From Acrasis kona (taxonomy: Eukaryota; Heterolobosea; Eutetramitea; Acrasida; Acrasidae), in contig JAOPGA020000323.1 in the NCBI GenBank assembly GCA_026419775.2, positions 1 through 64,000 of the forward strand: a stretch of DNA of 64,000 nt, read 5' to 3'. Below the pieces are notes generated by a model that saw nothing but the letters and a program-made list of their open reading frames with translations, was not told the origin of the DNA and made no database searches. This document shows positions 29,475 through 39,272 of the stretch, piece by piece. A program made the translations under genes and the position numbers. Position 1 is the first letter of the stretch. Each line of letters opens with the position of its first letter.

Positions 29475-30917
29475 ATGCAGTCATTTGACGTTGTTATTGT
29501 TGGAGCAGGCATTTCAGGGATAAATGCAGGATATCGTGTAAAGGAGAGCACTAACAAGACATTCACAATATTGGAAGCGAGAGGCTCGCTTGGTGGGACG
29601 TGGGATTTATTCAAATATCCAGGCATAAGGTCTGACTCTGACCTACATACGTTTGGCTTTCCTTTTCATCCTTGGACAAACGAGCTATCGATTGCAGATG
29701 GAGCATCCATAAAAAAGTACATCAAAGATACTGCCGAACACTACGGAATTGATAAACACATTAATTATCACCACAAGCTCGTATCCGCAAACTGGTCCTC
29801 ACAGAGCAGAACCTGGACACTTGACGTTGACACGGATGCAGGAAAGAAGAAAATATGTACAAAATTTTTGGTTATTGGCACTGGTTATTATGACTACAAC
29901 AAGGGTTTGGAAGTAGAGATTCCAGGAATCCAAAACTTTGAAGGCAAGGTTGTACACCCTCAATTCTGGCCAGAAGATTTAGATTATAAAGACAAGAACG
30001 TTTTAATTATTGGAAGTGGCGCCACTGCAGTCACCCTCCTACCAAACATTGCCAAAGAATCCAAAATGGTCACCATGTTACAACGTAGTCCAACATATAT
30101 AATGCCAGTTGAAAGCATTGGTAGTTTAAAGAAGAAGATGAGAAAATACCTGCCATTAACTTGGACGTATCAAATTCTTCGGTTCCTAAACTTGTTCTTG
30201 TCTTGGCTTATTTACTTCTTCTGTATGACTTTCCCCGAAGCTGCTAAAAAAAGATTCTTGAAAATCGTAGCCAGCGAACTTCCAAAAGACTATCCCATCG
30301 CACCAAATTTCGATCCTTCCTATTTCCCATGGCAGCAAAGAGTTTGTGCAACTCCTGATGGAGATTTTTATCAGGCCATCAGAGAAGGTAAAGCAGAAGT
30401 TGTAACAGCACACATCAAAAATATTACAAACAATGAAGTACAATTAGTTGGAACAGAGCAAGTCCTTCGCCCAGACATTATCGTTACCGCAACCGGTCTT
30501 AAAATACAATTAGCAGGTGGTGCAAAAGTTTTTGTGGATGATGTGGAGATGAACCTTTCAGATAAACATTTGTGGAAGGGAGTTATGGTCGAAGACATTC
30601 CCAATGCATCGATGATCATCGGATACGCGAACGCTTCGTGGACGTTGGGATCAGATGCCACATCACACTTTATTGTGCGCATGCTCAAAAAGATGGATAA
30701 AGAAGGAATTTCACAAGCTGTCCCGAGGTATGACTACTCTGCTGGTATGAAGGACCGACCTGTGTTGGATTTAAATTCAACATACATTAAGAAAGGTGCG
30801 TTGCCAAAGTGCGGAGATAAGGGAAACTGGGTACCGAGATCAACATACCTTAGAGACTTGTATGAAGCCAAGTACGGAAACATTACCACTGATTTGCAAT
30901 TGTCCTATAATAAATAA
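29475..30917 (+). CDS. Flavin-containing Baeyer-Villiger-type monooxygenase
   Basis: 480-residue FAD/NADPH monooxygenase resembling bacterial EthA. Two dinucleotide-binding motifs are present, VIVGAGISGINAG near residue 7 and LIIGSGATAVTLLP near residue 177. The Baeyer-Villiger fingerprint FEGKVVHPQFWP sits just before the second, and GGTWDLFKYPGIRSDSD is also typical. Such enzymes insert oxygen next to a ketone or oxidise soft heteroatoms. A hydrophobic stretch (NLFLSWLIYFFCMTF, about 240) is common in this subgroup. Intronless. Bacterial ancestry is possible but needs a phylogeny. Confidence 0.9.
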   Translation: MQSFDVVIVGAGISGINAGYRVKESTNKTFTILEARGSLGGTWDLFKYPGIRSDSDLHTFGFPFHPWTNELSIADGASIKKYIKDTAEHYGIDKHINYHHKLVSANWSSQSRTWTLDVDTDAGKKKICTKFLVIGTGYYDYNKGLEVEIPGIQNFEGKVVHPQFWPEDLDYKDKNVLIIGSGATAVTLLPNIAKESKMVTMLQRSPTYIMPVESIGSLKKKMRKYLPLTWTYQILRFLNLFLSWLIYFFCMTFPEAAKKRFLKIVASELPKDYPIAPNFDPSYFPWQQRVCATPDGDFYQAIREGKAEVVTAHIKNITNNEVQLVGTEQVLRPDIIVTATGLKIQLAGGAKVFVDDVEMNLSDKHLWKGVMVEDIPNASMIIGYANASWTLGSDATSHFIVRMLKKMDKEGISQAVPRYDYSAGMKDRPVLDLNSTYIKKGALPKCGDKGNWVPRSTYLRDLYEAKYGNITTDLQLSYNK

Positions 30918-31075
30918 TAATTGATTTTGAATTGAAGATCTTTGTTGTATCAAGTTCCATAATTTCATGATAGATGAAGGAGTATGTGGTCATTTGTGCA
31001 TGTAAGTACTGCATGCCACTCTAAACACCGCTTGAGGAACGCGTCCATAATTAAAAATAAACTTTGTAAAAAGAT

Positions 31076-32407
31076 ATGAGAGGAAGGGATGTCTTTATTG
31101 TTGACTGCATCAGGTCCCCGATAGGTATTGGGAAAAAGAATGGTTCATTACATAATGTTCATCCAGTAAATCTACTGTCTGAGATTCTCAAAGGCGTAAC
31201 AGTCAGAGCAAATGTGGATCCATCTGAGGTCGAAGATGTGATTTGTGGTGTTTCTAGTCCCGCTAAAGGTAGTTACTAAACGTTATGTTGTATTGTTCAT
31301 CATGTCAGAGCAAGGATCAAATATAGCAAGACTCTCATTATTGAAGGCTGGGTTTCCCTGTTCTGTGCCCGGTGTTCAAGTAAACAGAAAATGTGGCTCC
31401 AGTCAAACTGCAATACACCTGATTTCTCAGGCTATATCTTCTGGCGATATGGATTTGGGCATTGCCTGTGGTGTGGAGATGATGTAAGAGTGTACATTCG
31501 TTCTTCTAAATTTTTTAGGAGCATTGTGCCATTGGGATCTGATGCGTCCTATAAGCCGTCTTTGGAATTGAAATCTGATGCAAACATTCTGTTTGATGTC
31601 GGATATCCACTCATTCATCAGGGACTATCTGCTGATATCATTGCGAAAAAATACAACATTTCAAAACAAGAAATGGAAGAGTTTGCAATTGAAAGTCACA
31701 AAAAAGCATATCTATCCACAACTAACGGTCACTTTAACAAACAAGTGTTACCAATCAAGGTAAGAAATTTGTATCGTGCAGTTTCAATTAAAAACAGATT
31801 GATGGTATTCTGATTAACACCGATCAAGGAATTCGAAAGGAAATTGACGAGGACAAAATAAAGAGACTCAAGCCAGCATTCTCCAAAGATGGTCTAATCA
31901 CTGCTGCGCTCGCCTCACAAATTAGCGATGGATCAGCAGCCGTTCTTCTCGCTTCGGACACTGTAATTAAACTCATTTCCCACGTACTAACATTTTTCAT
32001 AGAAATGCCAACAACTCAATTTGAACAAGAGAGCAAGAATCGTTTGTAGAGTAACCGTCGGTACCGATCCCATTACAATGTTAGATGGAATCATTCCTGC
32101 AACAAAAAAGATTATTGAAAAATCAGGTATATCGCTCGACGAAATTTCAGTTTTCGAAGTCAACGAAGCATTCGCAAGTGTCGTGTTGTGTTGGCAAAAA
32201 ACATTTAATGTTCCACTGATTAAAATTAATCCAAATGGTGGGGCCATTGCACATGGTCATCCGTTGGGTGCGAGCGGTTGTATATTAATGACTAAACTAG
32301 TACACGAATTAGAGCGTGTCAACGGTAGGTTTGGTCTTCAAACAATGTGTATAGGACAAGGACAGGCTGTCGCGACTTTAATTGAGAATTGCTCTTATAA
32401 AATGTAA
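31076..32407 (+). CDS. Acetyl-CoA C-acetyltransferase (thiolase)
   Basis: 392-residue thiolase from five exons: 31076-31268, 31309-31483, 31519-31759, 31798-31962 and 32003-32407, with introns of 35-40 bp. The acylated Cys is in VNRKCGSSQTA, VNEAFASV follows, the catalytic His is in NPNGGAIAHGHPLGASG and the second Cys in MCIGQGQAVA. It catalyses condensation or cleavage of acetoacetyl-CoA or longer 3-ketoacyl-CoA. There is no mitochondrial presequence, and the C-terminal CSYKM is not a clear peroxisomal signal, so a cytosolic acetoacetyl-CoA thiolase is the best guess. Confidence 0.93.
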
Positions 32408-32591
32408 TTTACTATATTATTTTTGTTTAATGCAAGTTTTGGGAAACGATTCAATGATTGTGCCGTTATTGTTTTTATTGTAACGTTATGACCCTTTTGT
32501 GAAACGAAACTCCGGTACTCCGTCATCGCCGTTGAGGTTATATATTTGGAATATTAATTTTTTAAAGGTTGACTAGAGATCGAAGAAAAAT

Positions 32592-33023
32592 ATGCACACA
32601 CTATTCATCGTCACCCTCTTACTAGCAGTGGCTGCGTGCTTTGCCGGATCAGTTCCATTTGAGCTTTGCTCAAGCAACTTCAACTTTGAAGTAAAGAACA
32701 TTGACAGAACCCCAGTTAATGAATTCCACCGTGGCCAAATTGTTAATGCTACCATTACTGGACAATTAAAAAACACAGTTAAGAGTGCCAAACTCCAAAA
32801 CTCTGTCTACAAGCTTGGAGTAAAAGTCAGCTCCGATACATTCGACATCTGCAAGGTCGTGAGTTGCCCAATCGCACCAGGAAAAATATCAGTCAAACTA
32901 CCAGGACAAAAAGTACCAGACCTTACTCCTCCAGGAGAATACACAACTGAACACATTTTGGTTGATGACGCAGGTGTAATCAACAGCTGTGTTAAATTGA
33001 AGTTCACCGTTAAACTTTTATAA
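32592..33023 (+). CDS. Secreted ML-domain (NPC2-like) lipid-binding protein
   Basis: 143-residue protein with a signal peptide (MHTLFIVTLLLAVAACFAG) and one MD-2-related lipid-recognition domain: FELCSSNFNFEVKNIDRTPV, then DICKVVSCPIAPGKI and a final beta-strand FTVKLL. The mature part has four cysteines, enough for two disulfides, fewer than animal NPC2. Relatives carry sterols or phospholipids in lysosomes or outside the cell. Confidence 0.85.
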   Translation: MHTLFIVTLLLAVAACFAGSVPFELCSSNFNFEVKNIDRTPVNEFHRGQIVNATITGQLKNTVKSAKLQNSVYKLGVKVSSDTFDICKVVSCPIAPGKISVKLPGQKVPDLTPPGEYTTEHILVDDAGVINSCVKLKFTVKLL

Positions 33024-33387
33024 ATTTATTAATTTTCAACTTGTTGTTTATTTTGAATCTGAAGTTGCAGATATAGTTGAATTTGTTTCTCATTCATTTC
33101 AACCAAAACTTTTTACAACTATTAATAATTTATAGCTCCTGTATATAGTTTAATATCCAATCTGTTCTTCATACAATGTACTTCACAATACTTCACTATC
33201 AATCGTTAACTTAGTAAGAGAGGATTTGTAAATTCTTTAGTCCTAATCTGATGTAAATGTACATATATATACTAAGCATACTCATGTTTGTGTTTATCAG
33301 TCGATTCTATCAACAATTCAAATGTACTTATGGAAATGTTTCGACAAGACAAGTCAACCCAGTACATTCACATTACAAGTTCAATTC

Positions 33388-34131
33388 ATGTTTTTAAGAC
33401 GCTCACATAGACCTTTGTTTCGTTTCGCTGCTTTTCGGTCGTTAACAGGTCATAAACCCGTATATGACATTGTGATATTGGATGTTGAAGCAACCGGTAC
33501 AAGTCCATCGAGTGATAAGGTCATAGAAGTGGCTGCTCTCAAAATTAAAGATGGATACACAACAGAGCAATATTCATGCTTAATTAATCCTGGGACAAAA
33601 CTCTCAGAAGACATTGTAAATTTAACAAAGATCACACAGGAAATGATAACCAAAGCCCCTAAACCCGAAACCACGTTGGGGAAATTAGCATCTATTATTG
33701 GAGATTCCACTGTTGTCGCCCATAACGCGCAGTATGATTTGAAAATTTTAGCAGCAGAGTTTAGGAGGAACAACATTCCCATGGTTCCTGGGTTTAAAAA
33801 GTATCTTGACGAATCAGAACAGAATAAATTCATCATCGGTGATGATCAGGTGACACACATTTGTACTTTGGCATTATCAAGACGGTTATATCCTGACCTA
33901 GATACACATAGATTATCAGACATTACTGAAAAGTTCAACTTACTTCCTCCAAATGCCCATCACCATCGCGCTGGAAGCGATACTATAGGCACTGCGCGCT
34001 TGTGGGTGAAAATGTATGCAGACGTCACCAAGAAGTTAGGGTTCTGCCCGCCATTGAAGTTTTTTGAAGAGTTGATGGAAACCAAAGCAAAAGATGTAGA
34101 AAAGTTTATAAAAACACGTTCAAAACAGTAA
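33388..34131 (+). CDS. DnaQ-like DEDDh 3'-5' exonuclease, possibly mitochondrial
   Basis: The frame opens at 33322, but Met at 33388 begins MFLRRSHRPLFRFAAFRSL, a good mitochondrial presequence, giving 247 residues. All exonuclease motifs are intact: D-x-E in VILDVEATG, Asp in VVAHNAQYDLKIL, and His-Asp in HHHRAGSD. Family members trim single-stranded DNA or RNA, either as polymerase proofreading subunits or free enzymes. Intronless, similar in size to bacterial epsilon subunits. Confidence 0.85.
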   Translation: MFLRRSHRPLFRFAAFRSLTGHKPVYDIVILDVEATGTSPSSDKVIEVAALKIKDGYTTEQYSCLINPGTKLSEDIVNLTKITQEMITKAPKPETTLGKLASIIGDSTVVAHNAQYDLKILAAEFRRNNIPMVPGFKKYLDESEQNKFIIGDDQVTHICTLALSRRLYPDLDTHRLSDITEKFNLLPPNAHHHRAGSDTIGTARLWVKMYADVTKKLGFCPPLKFFEELMETKAKDVEKFIKTRSKQ

Positions 34132-34423
34132 AAATATGTCTTTTTTTCTTCGCATTTCGAAGGTTCTAAAAAAACTCTGTTCTTTACAATTCTTGCTCTC
34201 CTGTTCAATGTGAGCGCAATCATTTTACGATTTAATTCGTCTGATGTTTCGCACCTTCTTATCTTCGTTCTTTTCTTTGTCATCTTGTTTTTTTGGTTAA
34301 TTGGGTGATGGAACACTAATTAGAAGGTGAATGTCTCTTTTTTTTGAATCGTTTGGTTGGCGATTACAAGATAATACCTTCTATTTTAAAATAGAACTCT
34401 GACGAACATTTCTATAAAACAAA

Positions 34424-35728
34424 ATGGAAACAAACACACAAAACAGGTGGATTTATCTACCAAAGAAAGATGATAGGTTTTACGCTAAGGATCTAATACA
34501 CAAAACACAAGATGCAATGGTTAAAAAATTTTATGAATCCGCAACAGAAATAAGTTACCTTGCATCCATGGCTGAGGAAGAATATTGGGGACATGAAAAA
34601 AGGATACTCACTGGATATTTGAATCAAACATTTAAACGACTTGTAGAGGAGGGCAAAGTGCTCTCTTACTGCAACCCTGATCCTGTTATTTTAATATGGC
34701 ACACTGGTTTATTGTCACGACCAACATTTGGTACAATAGATATCTATTGCATTCTAGTTCGCAATGACGTCTCGGCTTTTAATCAAAATTCCCCCAATCC
34801 AACATCATGGAGCATTGCCAAGTTCATAACCATGAATCGCTTCGCGCACACACTCGACCTTAAAAGAGAAATTTCGAAGCAAACCAACATTACTGACGTC
34901 AAATACCGAGGAGTACCAGAACAACTACAAAGAGCAAACTACTTTGCAGGAGCCAAATGCTTCTCACAATTCGTATTCAATGCAGACGTACCACTCAACA
35001 AATATGCTATTAACAAATCACATTTATTAGATCATCCCGAACGTTTCCCTGCTGAAATTCGCGAAGCCGATCAAGAGGTCTTACTCGATTCTATCATGAG
35101 TGCTATTGATGTATCAATTAGAAAAGCCAAGAGCAACTACAGAACAGCCATACCTACATTCTTTCGCGATAAAAATGCAGGTGGTGACGGTAAATTAACA
35201 CTCTTGCTTCCTATAACTCTACATTATGGTGACAAAAAATTACCTCAAGTAGCCGTCGCCATAGAATACATTTGTGATGACTGTTTGGATGATTACAACG
35301 ACAATACAACTAGGGCTAGAGAGTATTACATAGTAAAGACGCTGTTTACAATGGAGATTGCCTACAAAGATGCTAGACTGCTACAAAAAATCGAACAAGA
35401 TTGGTTGATGACATCAGTCGTGCCATCAAATCAAGGAACACATGATACACAGCAAAACACAAGCACAAGTATTATCAAAATTCAATCAAATCCACATGTT
35501 GAATCGCAAAACAAGAATATATACGCTGAGCAAGAACAACAAAAAGAAAACGTTCAACAATTGTTTGTTGCGAATGTTTGTAACAATGCATCAGGCGATT
35601 TGTGGTTCAAGGTGGGAGACACAATCTTATTATTGGATAAGGATCCAAACAGTGGCAGAGTAAAAGGACAAAATCAACAAACTCAGAAATTTGGTTGGTT
35701 CCCAAGTAATCTAATAAACAGCACCTAG
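34424..35728 (+). CDS. DUF3825-like protein with C-terminal SH3 domain
   Basis: 434-residue intronless protein. Residues 40-330 match by eye the DUF3825 family, known mainly from bacteria: VILIWHTGLLSRPTFGTIDIY, HLLDHPERFPAEI, LPQVAVAIEY and YKDARLLQKIEQDWLM. A Gln/Asn-rich linker follows, then an SH3-like domain (residues 375-434) with LWFKVGDTILLLDK and FGWFPSNLI. SH3 domains usually bind proline-rich ligands. The biochemical function of DUF3825 is unknown to me. Confidence 0.7.
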   Translation: METNTQNRWIYLPKKDDRFYAKDLIHKTQDAMVKKFYESATEISYLASMAEEEYWGHEKRILTGYLNQTFKRLVEEGKVLSYCNPDPVILIWHTGLLSRPTFGTIDIYCILVRNDVSAFNQNSPNPTSWSIAKFITMNRFAHTLDLKREISKQTNITDVKYRGVPEQLQRANYFAGAKCFSQFVFNADVPLNKYAINKSHLLDHPERFPAEIREADQEVLLDSIMSAIDVSIRKAKSNYRTAIPTFFRDKNAGGDGKLTLLLPITLHYGDKKLPQVAVAIEYICDDCLDDYNDNTTRAREYYIVKTLFTMEIAYKDARLLQKIEQDWLMTSVVPSNQGTHDTQQNTSTSIIKIQSNPHVESQNKNIYAEQEQQKENVQQLFVANVCNNASGDLWFKVGDTILLLDKDPNSGRVKGQNQQTQKFGWFPSNLINST

Positions 35729-35873
35729 TTTAATACTTGTCTTGTTTGATTTATCTTTACCCTTAATAGAACATAGCGTTAGAACACTGACTGGAAGTGA
35801 TGTGAACAATGTGTTATAAAAGTTGAAACGTTGAATTCAATAATAATTTATTTTACATTCTAATGGACCCTTC

Positions 35874-36593
35874 TTAATGTGCTCCATCATCGTTGGCTCT
35901 ATTCATTGTCTGCTTATTAACATTCTTGATCGTATATACAACTTTATCAGGTGGCACCCAGATGCTTGATTTCTTCCTATCAGGTAAAAGTGCTGCAATG
36001 CTCATCTTTGGTACATTTGTTGGAGACGTATTTCCGCAAAACATCTTTTTTGTGGGTGAGAAATTTGTTCCGGTCCTATCTGGTGATATTGGTGTTAGGT
36101 ATGTGGCTCCTGACAACATCTCTGTTGATGTTGACATGTAAGTTTCAAAGTTTTCTGTGCTGTCGTATGGGCTGCAGGTAACGCTTGACGCTGGTGTACT
36201 TTTACTTCTTTCGCGACTGCTAGTGAGAGGTGATCTTCTTGAGGGTGTGACTGGTGGTGAGGTCTTCCTTAGGCGAGGTGAAAACGGTTCAAGTGCCATG
36301 CTTGGACGTCCTTGGTGATGTGAAGGTGGATTGATTATTTTTGTAGTAGACAGTGTGTAAGTGTGATTTGAAGATTGATGTTCAAGTGGCTTCTTCTCAG
36401 GTTCCAGTCCAACAAATCGTTCATTTAGCTTCACTATAAGATCCTTGAGCTTTCCGTTCTCACTCTTTAACATTTGTATCTCTTGCTTCTGTTCTTGGTT
36501 GTCGTTGAGGATAGTGTCAAAAAATGATGAGAGGCTTGGGTTATCTTTTAGGATGAACTGGATCTGAGAGATTTGTAGCTCCTTCTGTAACAT
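35874..36593 (-). CDS. Hypothetical coiled-coil, Ser/Pro-rich protein
   Basis: 239-residue protein with an N-terminal coiled coil (EQKQEIQMLKSENGKLKDLI, about residues 33-60). A long disordered Ser/Thr/Pro region with repeated SP/TP sites (SPRLRKTSPPVTPSRRSPL) follows, suggesting proline-directed phosphorylation. No family recognised. It converges on the DUF3825-SH3 gene. Confidence 0.55.
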   Translation of the reverse strand: MLQKELQISQIQFILKDNPSLSSFFDTILNDNQEQKQEIQMLKSENGKLKDLIVKLNERFVGLEPEKKPLEHQSSNHTYTLSTTKIINPPSHHQGRPSMALEPFSPRLRKTSPPVTPSRRSPLTSSRERSKSTPASSVTCSPYDSTENFETYMSTSTEMLSGATYLTPISPDRTGTNFSPTKKMFCGNTSPTNVPKMSIAALLPDRKKSSIWVPPDKVVYTIKNVNKQTMNRANDDGAH

Positions 36594-36600
36594 ACTCTCA

Positions 36601-37132
36601 CTAACTTATATCACTTGCGGTCGTTTTGAATTCTTGTGTTGACGAAATTTTGCTGCAAGTCAAATAAGAACTTCTTATCAACTTAGTCATCTGTCCATAA
36701 TTGGAAACACCTTCATCTTTTTTGACCGGCAAAATTTCGTCACAATTGTTATTGTCGATAACTTTGGTATGGAACCCGTTGATGACCTTGATTCTGCGCT
36801 CCTTAATAAGCAATTAATAAATTAAAATCGTGCGAAAGATTATCCTTTTCCAATGGTCCGTTTAGCAAGATAATATGGTTGCTTATCCTCTTGTTATACC
36901 AGACCTTGATCTTTAGTTTTAGTCAAATACACTTGTTTTTAGAAATCTTGGTTTGAACCTTTGGTACAAGATGATTGTCTGTTCTTCTTGGTCTAAAGTC
37001 AATCTGACAGAATCTGTTATTTTCAGTAGTCTCTGATCTGTGACAGACGCGTATTGATAAAACTGTTAATATATCACAGTTATGCATTTTCAACATTTGA
37101 AATTTGTATGGGATGATAATTAGACCATACAA
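36601..37132 (-). other. Possible decayed coding stretch
   Basis: Two short minus-strand open stretches: 37132-36923, and 36813-36601 in another frame. In the first frame, coding-like sequence continues past a TGA (KIKVWYNKRISNHIILLNG). No homology recognised. It may be a relic, or the untranslated leader of the neighbour. Confidence 0.25.
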
Positions 37133-37229
37133 ATAACAAATGGGTAGATGTGGGACAACTCATGTGAAATCAAATTTCAAAAGTTTGAATCGCGACAAAA
37201 AGTGTAAAAAAATATTTAATGTTATCTAT

Positions 37230-38072
37230 TTAGTTTTTCTTTCCTCTCCTTTTTTTCCCCTTTTCGTTTTTTTGTGAGGCAGCAGGTGCTTTTTCTACTT
37301 TGGCGTTATTCTTCTTGTTTGCTTTGGCATTATCCTTCTTGCCGGCATTTTTTTGTGGAGCAGGGGCAGCGGGCGCTTGTTCAACCTTTGGCTTCTTTGA
37401 CTTTAATTGTTTTTCGTTGCTTACTGCAGCTGCCTTTCTCTTCTTACCGCCTGTTTGTTGAGCTTGGATGGCGGCGATTTGTGCCTTGAGATCCTCGTCA
37501 TTGAATGGTTCATTCTCGTCGTCTGAGTATTCCTCTTCAATGTCGTCATCTTCGCTATCTTGTTGGTTGCTTTGGTTTAGGTAGTCATCATCGTCTTCGT
37601 CGTCTTGAGCTGCGAGAATGTTTAACAATTCCTCTGAGGTCTTTTTAGATAAATCGATTTCTGGTGCGGCTCCGTTCAACTCTTCGTCGGAGTCTGATTC
37701 GTATGAGTTGAACTCTGGTTCAACTTCCTCTCCGACCTCAATGTCTTCGGAGTCAATCTCTTCGTCCATTATGTTATAGTAACCGGTCAAATGTACGGCG
37801 GTTTTTGTTCCTTCTACAGAGAATTGGAATTCTGTTTCTGGGTCCAAGTTCAAATCCAAGTTGGCGAACTCTTTGGTTTGTCCTACCAAGGTACAGACGG
37901 CATACTTTTTATCATCGGCGTGAATGAAAAGTCTGGCAATCTCACCAGCTGGTACCTCACTTGCGAAAGCAACTTGTGAAACGTGGACGATTACACCCTC
38001 AGGTATTTCAATCTTTGTTGCATTCTTTCCAGGTAATACCTGCTGTCCAAAGAAACTTAGTAATGAGCTCAT
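37230..38072 (-). CDS. Nucleoplasmin-like (FKBP-N/HD2-type) histone chaperone
   Basis: About 280-residue protein starting MSSLLSFFGQQVLPGKNATK (a Met 7 residues upstream, at 38093, is also possible). The first 100 residues form an NPL beta-barrel as found in nucleolar FKBPs and plant HD2 proteins: VSQVAFASEVPAGEIARLF and GYYNIMDEE. A long acidic region (about 105-200, DDEDDDDY) and a Lys/Ala-rich tail with GKKRKAAA follow, typical of nucleolar histone chaperones. There is no FKBP catalytic domain. Intronless. Confidence 0.82.
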   Translation of the reverse strand: MSSLLSFFGQQVLPGKNATKIEIPEGVIVHVSQVAFASEVPAGEIARLFIHADDKKYAVCTLVGQTKEFANLDLNLDPETEFQFSVEGTKTAVHLTGYYNIMDEEIDSEDIEVGEEVEPEFNSYESDSDEELNGAAPEIDLSKKTSEELLNILAAQDDEDDDDYLNQSNQQDSEDDDIEEEYSDDENEPFNDEDLKAQIAAIQAQQTGGKKRKAAAVSNEKQLKSKKPKVEQAPAAPAPQKNAGKKDNAKANKKNNAKVEKAPAASQKNEKGKKRRGKKN

Positions 38073-38227
38073 TTGTTCTGTGTGTGAAATCAAGTTGTGT
38101 TCAACATGAAAAAGTCTTGAAGATCAATGAACCAACTTGATTTTTGAATTCAACAACCAACCAAGTAAATGACCGATTGGAGAAGGAGATTATTAAGAGT
38201 ATGTACATGTTCTTTAATTTAAAGTAT

Positions 38228-39134
38228 TTATTTTGATTCTTGCTTCTTTGCATGTGCCAGTTCGATATCTGATTCAATATCTTCCAATGTGTACACACCG
38301 GGTTTAACACGGCAAATTCTCAAGTATTCAATACCATCGTCGTACCTCTTCATTCCAATTAATGTCATTCCAAGAGCATAATTGTAGTTTCCATCATCCA
38401 AAAGTTGTGGCTCAAGGAAACCTGCCTGTTCTAATTGATCGTGTGCCTCCTGGAATTTCTCCAAGTTGCTAGCGGTCACACCAATAAAGTAACGAAGTTG
38501 ACCATTCTGTGGTTCCAAATCAACACACCTCTTGAATGCATCATAGGCTTTTTGGTTTTCGCCGACTGCTAAGGCCATCATACCCTCATTACTTAATCTC
38601 TCAAGTTCAGTCTCTTCCTTTGGGTTTGGATCTAAGGTGTTCTGGCAGAATTGGATCTTGTATAAAAGGTTGAAATCGACGCAACCTAATTTAACTGCAG
38701 TTGCATAGCACTGTAGGGCACCGCTAAAATCACCTCCTTCAAGAAGTAGATCACCTTCTTCAATGATCTTGACGATGATGGCTTGTCTCTCTGCTTCAGA
38801 GTCTGTAACTTCATACACAGGATCTTCTATTAGTGGTGGTAATTCATTTGCAGTTAATCCTCCATCACCAACAATAACGACTTCATCCGCTACTTTGGGT
38901 TGTTTCACCTTCAAATAGTTGAGATATTCAATAAGATATTATATTTACGACTACAACTTCCTTTAGGACAGGTTCTGGGGTTTTAGGTTGCTCCTTCTTA
39001 CTAAAATACACATATCCGGCAATTGAAGCCAATGCAATTCCACCGATTATAGCAGCATTCTTTGGCTCTTTTAAGAAGTCTACCCATTTTCCGACTGTTC
39101 CCTGTTGTTGGTCCTGTGACTGTTGTGTGGACAT
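38228..39134 (-). CDS. Membrane-anchored TPR protein, mitochondrial import receptor-like
   Basis: 288 residues from exons 39134-38949 and 38908-38228, joined over a 40-bp intron (38909-38948). The N-terminus has one signal-anchor helix (AAIIGGIALASIAGYVYFS) followed by Lys residues, as in Tom20/Tom70-type outer-membrane receptors. The C-terminal 200 residues contain about four TPR-like units, for example GDLLLEGGDFSGALQCYATA and ENQKAYDAFKRCVDLEP. The mitochondrial assignment is inferred from architecture alone. Confidence 0.65.
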
Positions 39135-39272
39135 TTTACAATTGGTGATGTCTTGTAAATAAAGGGATGAAATGAGTCAACAAAGAACATCCCATGTAAG
39201 CTATCCCCCAAATGCTGGGAGCATGAACAAGTAAGAAGTCATTAAAATGCCGCAACTAATCCCAGAGCCCGA

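Noticed and set aside
33960-34316. Minus-strand 118-codon ORF
   Set aside because: A third of it is antisense to the conserved C-terminus of the DEDDh exonuclease; the rest is Lys/Arg-rich chance coding in an AT-rich spacer.
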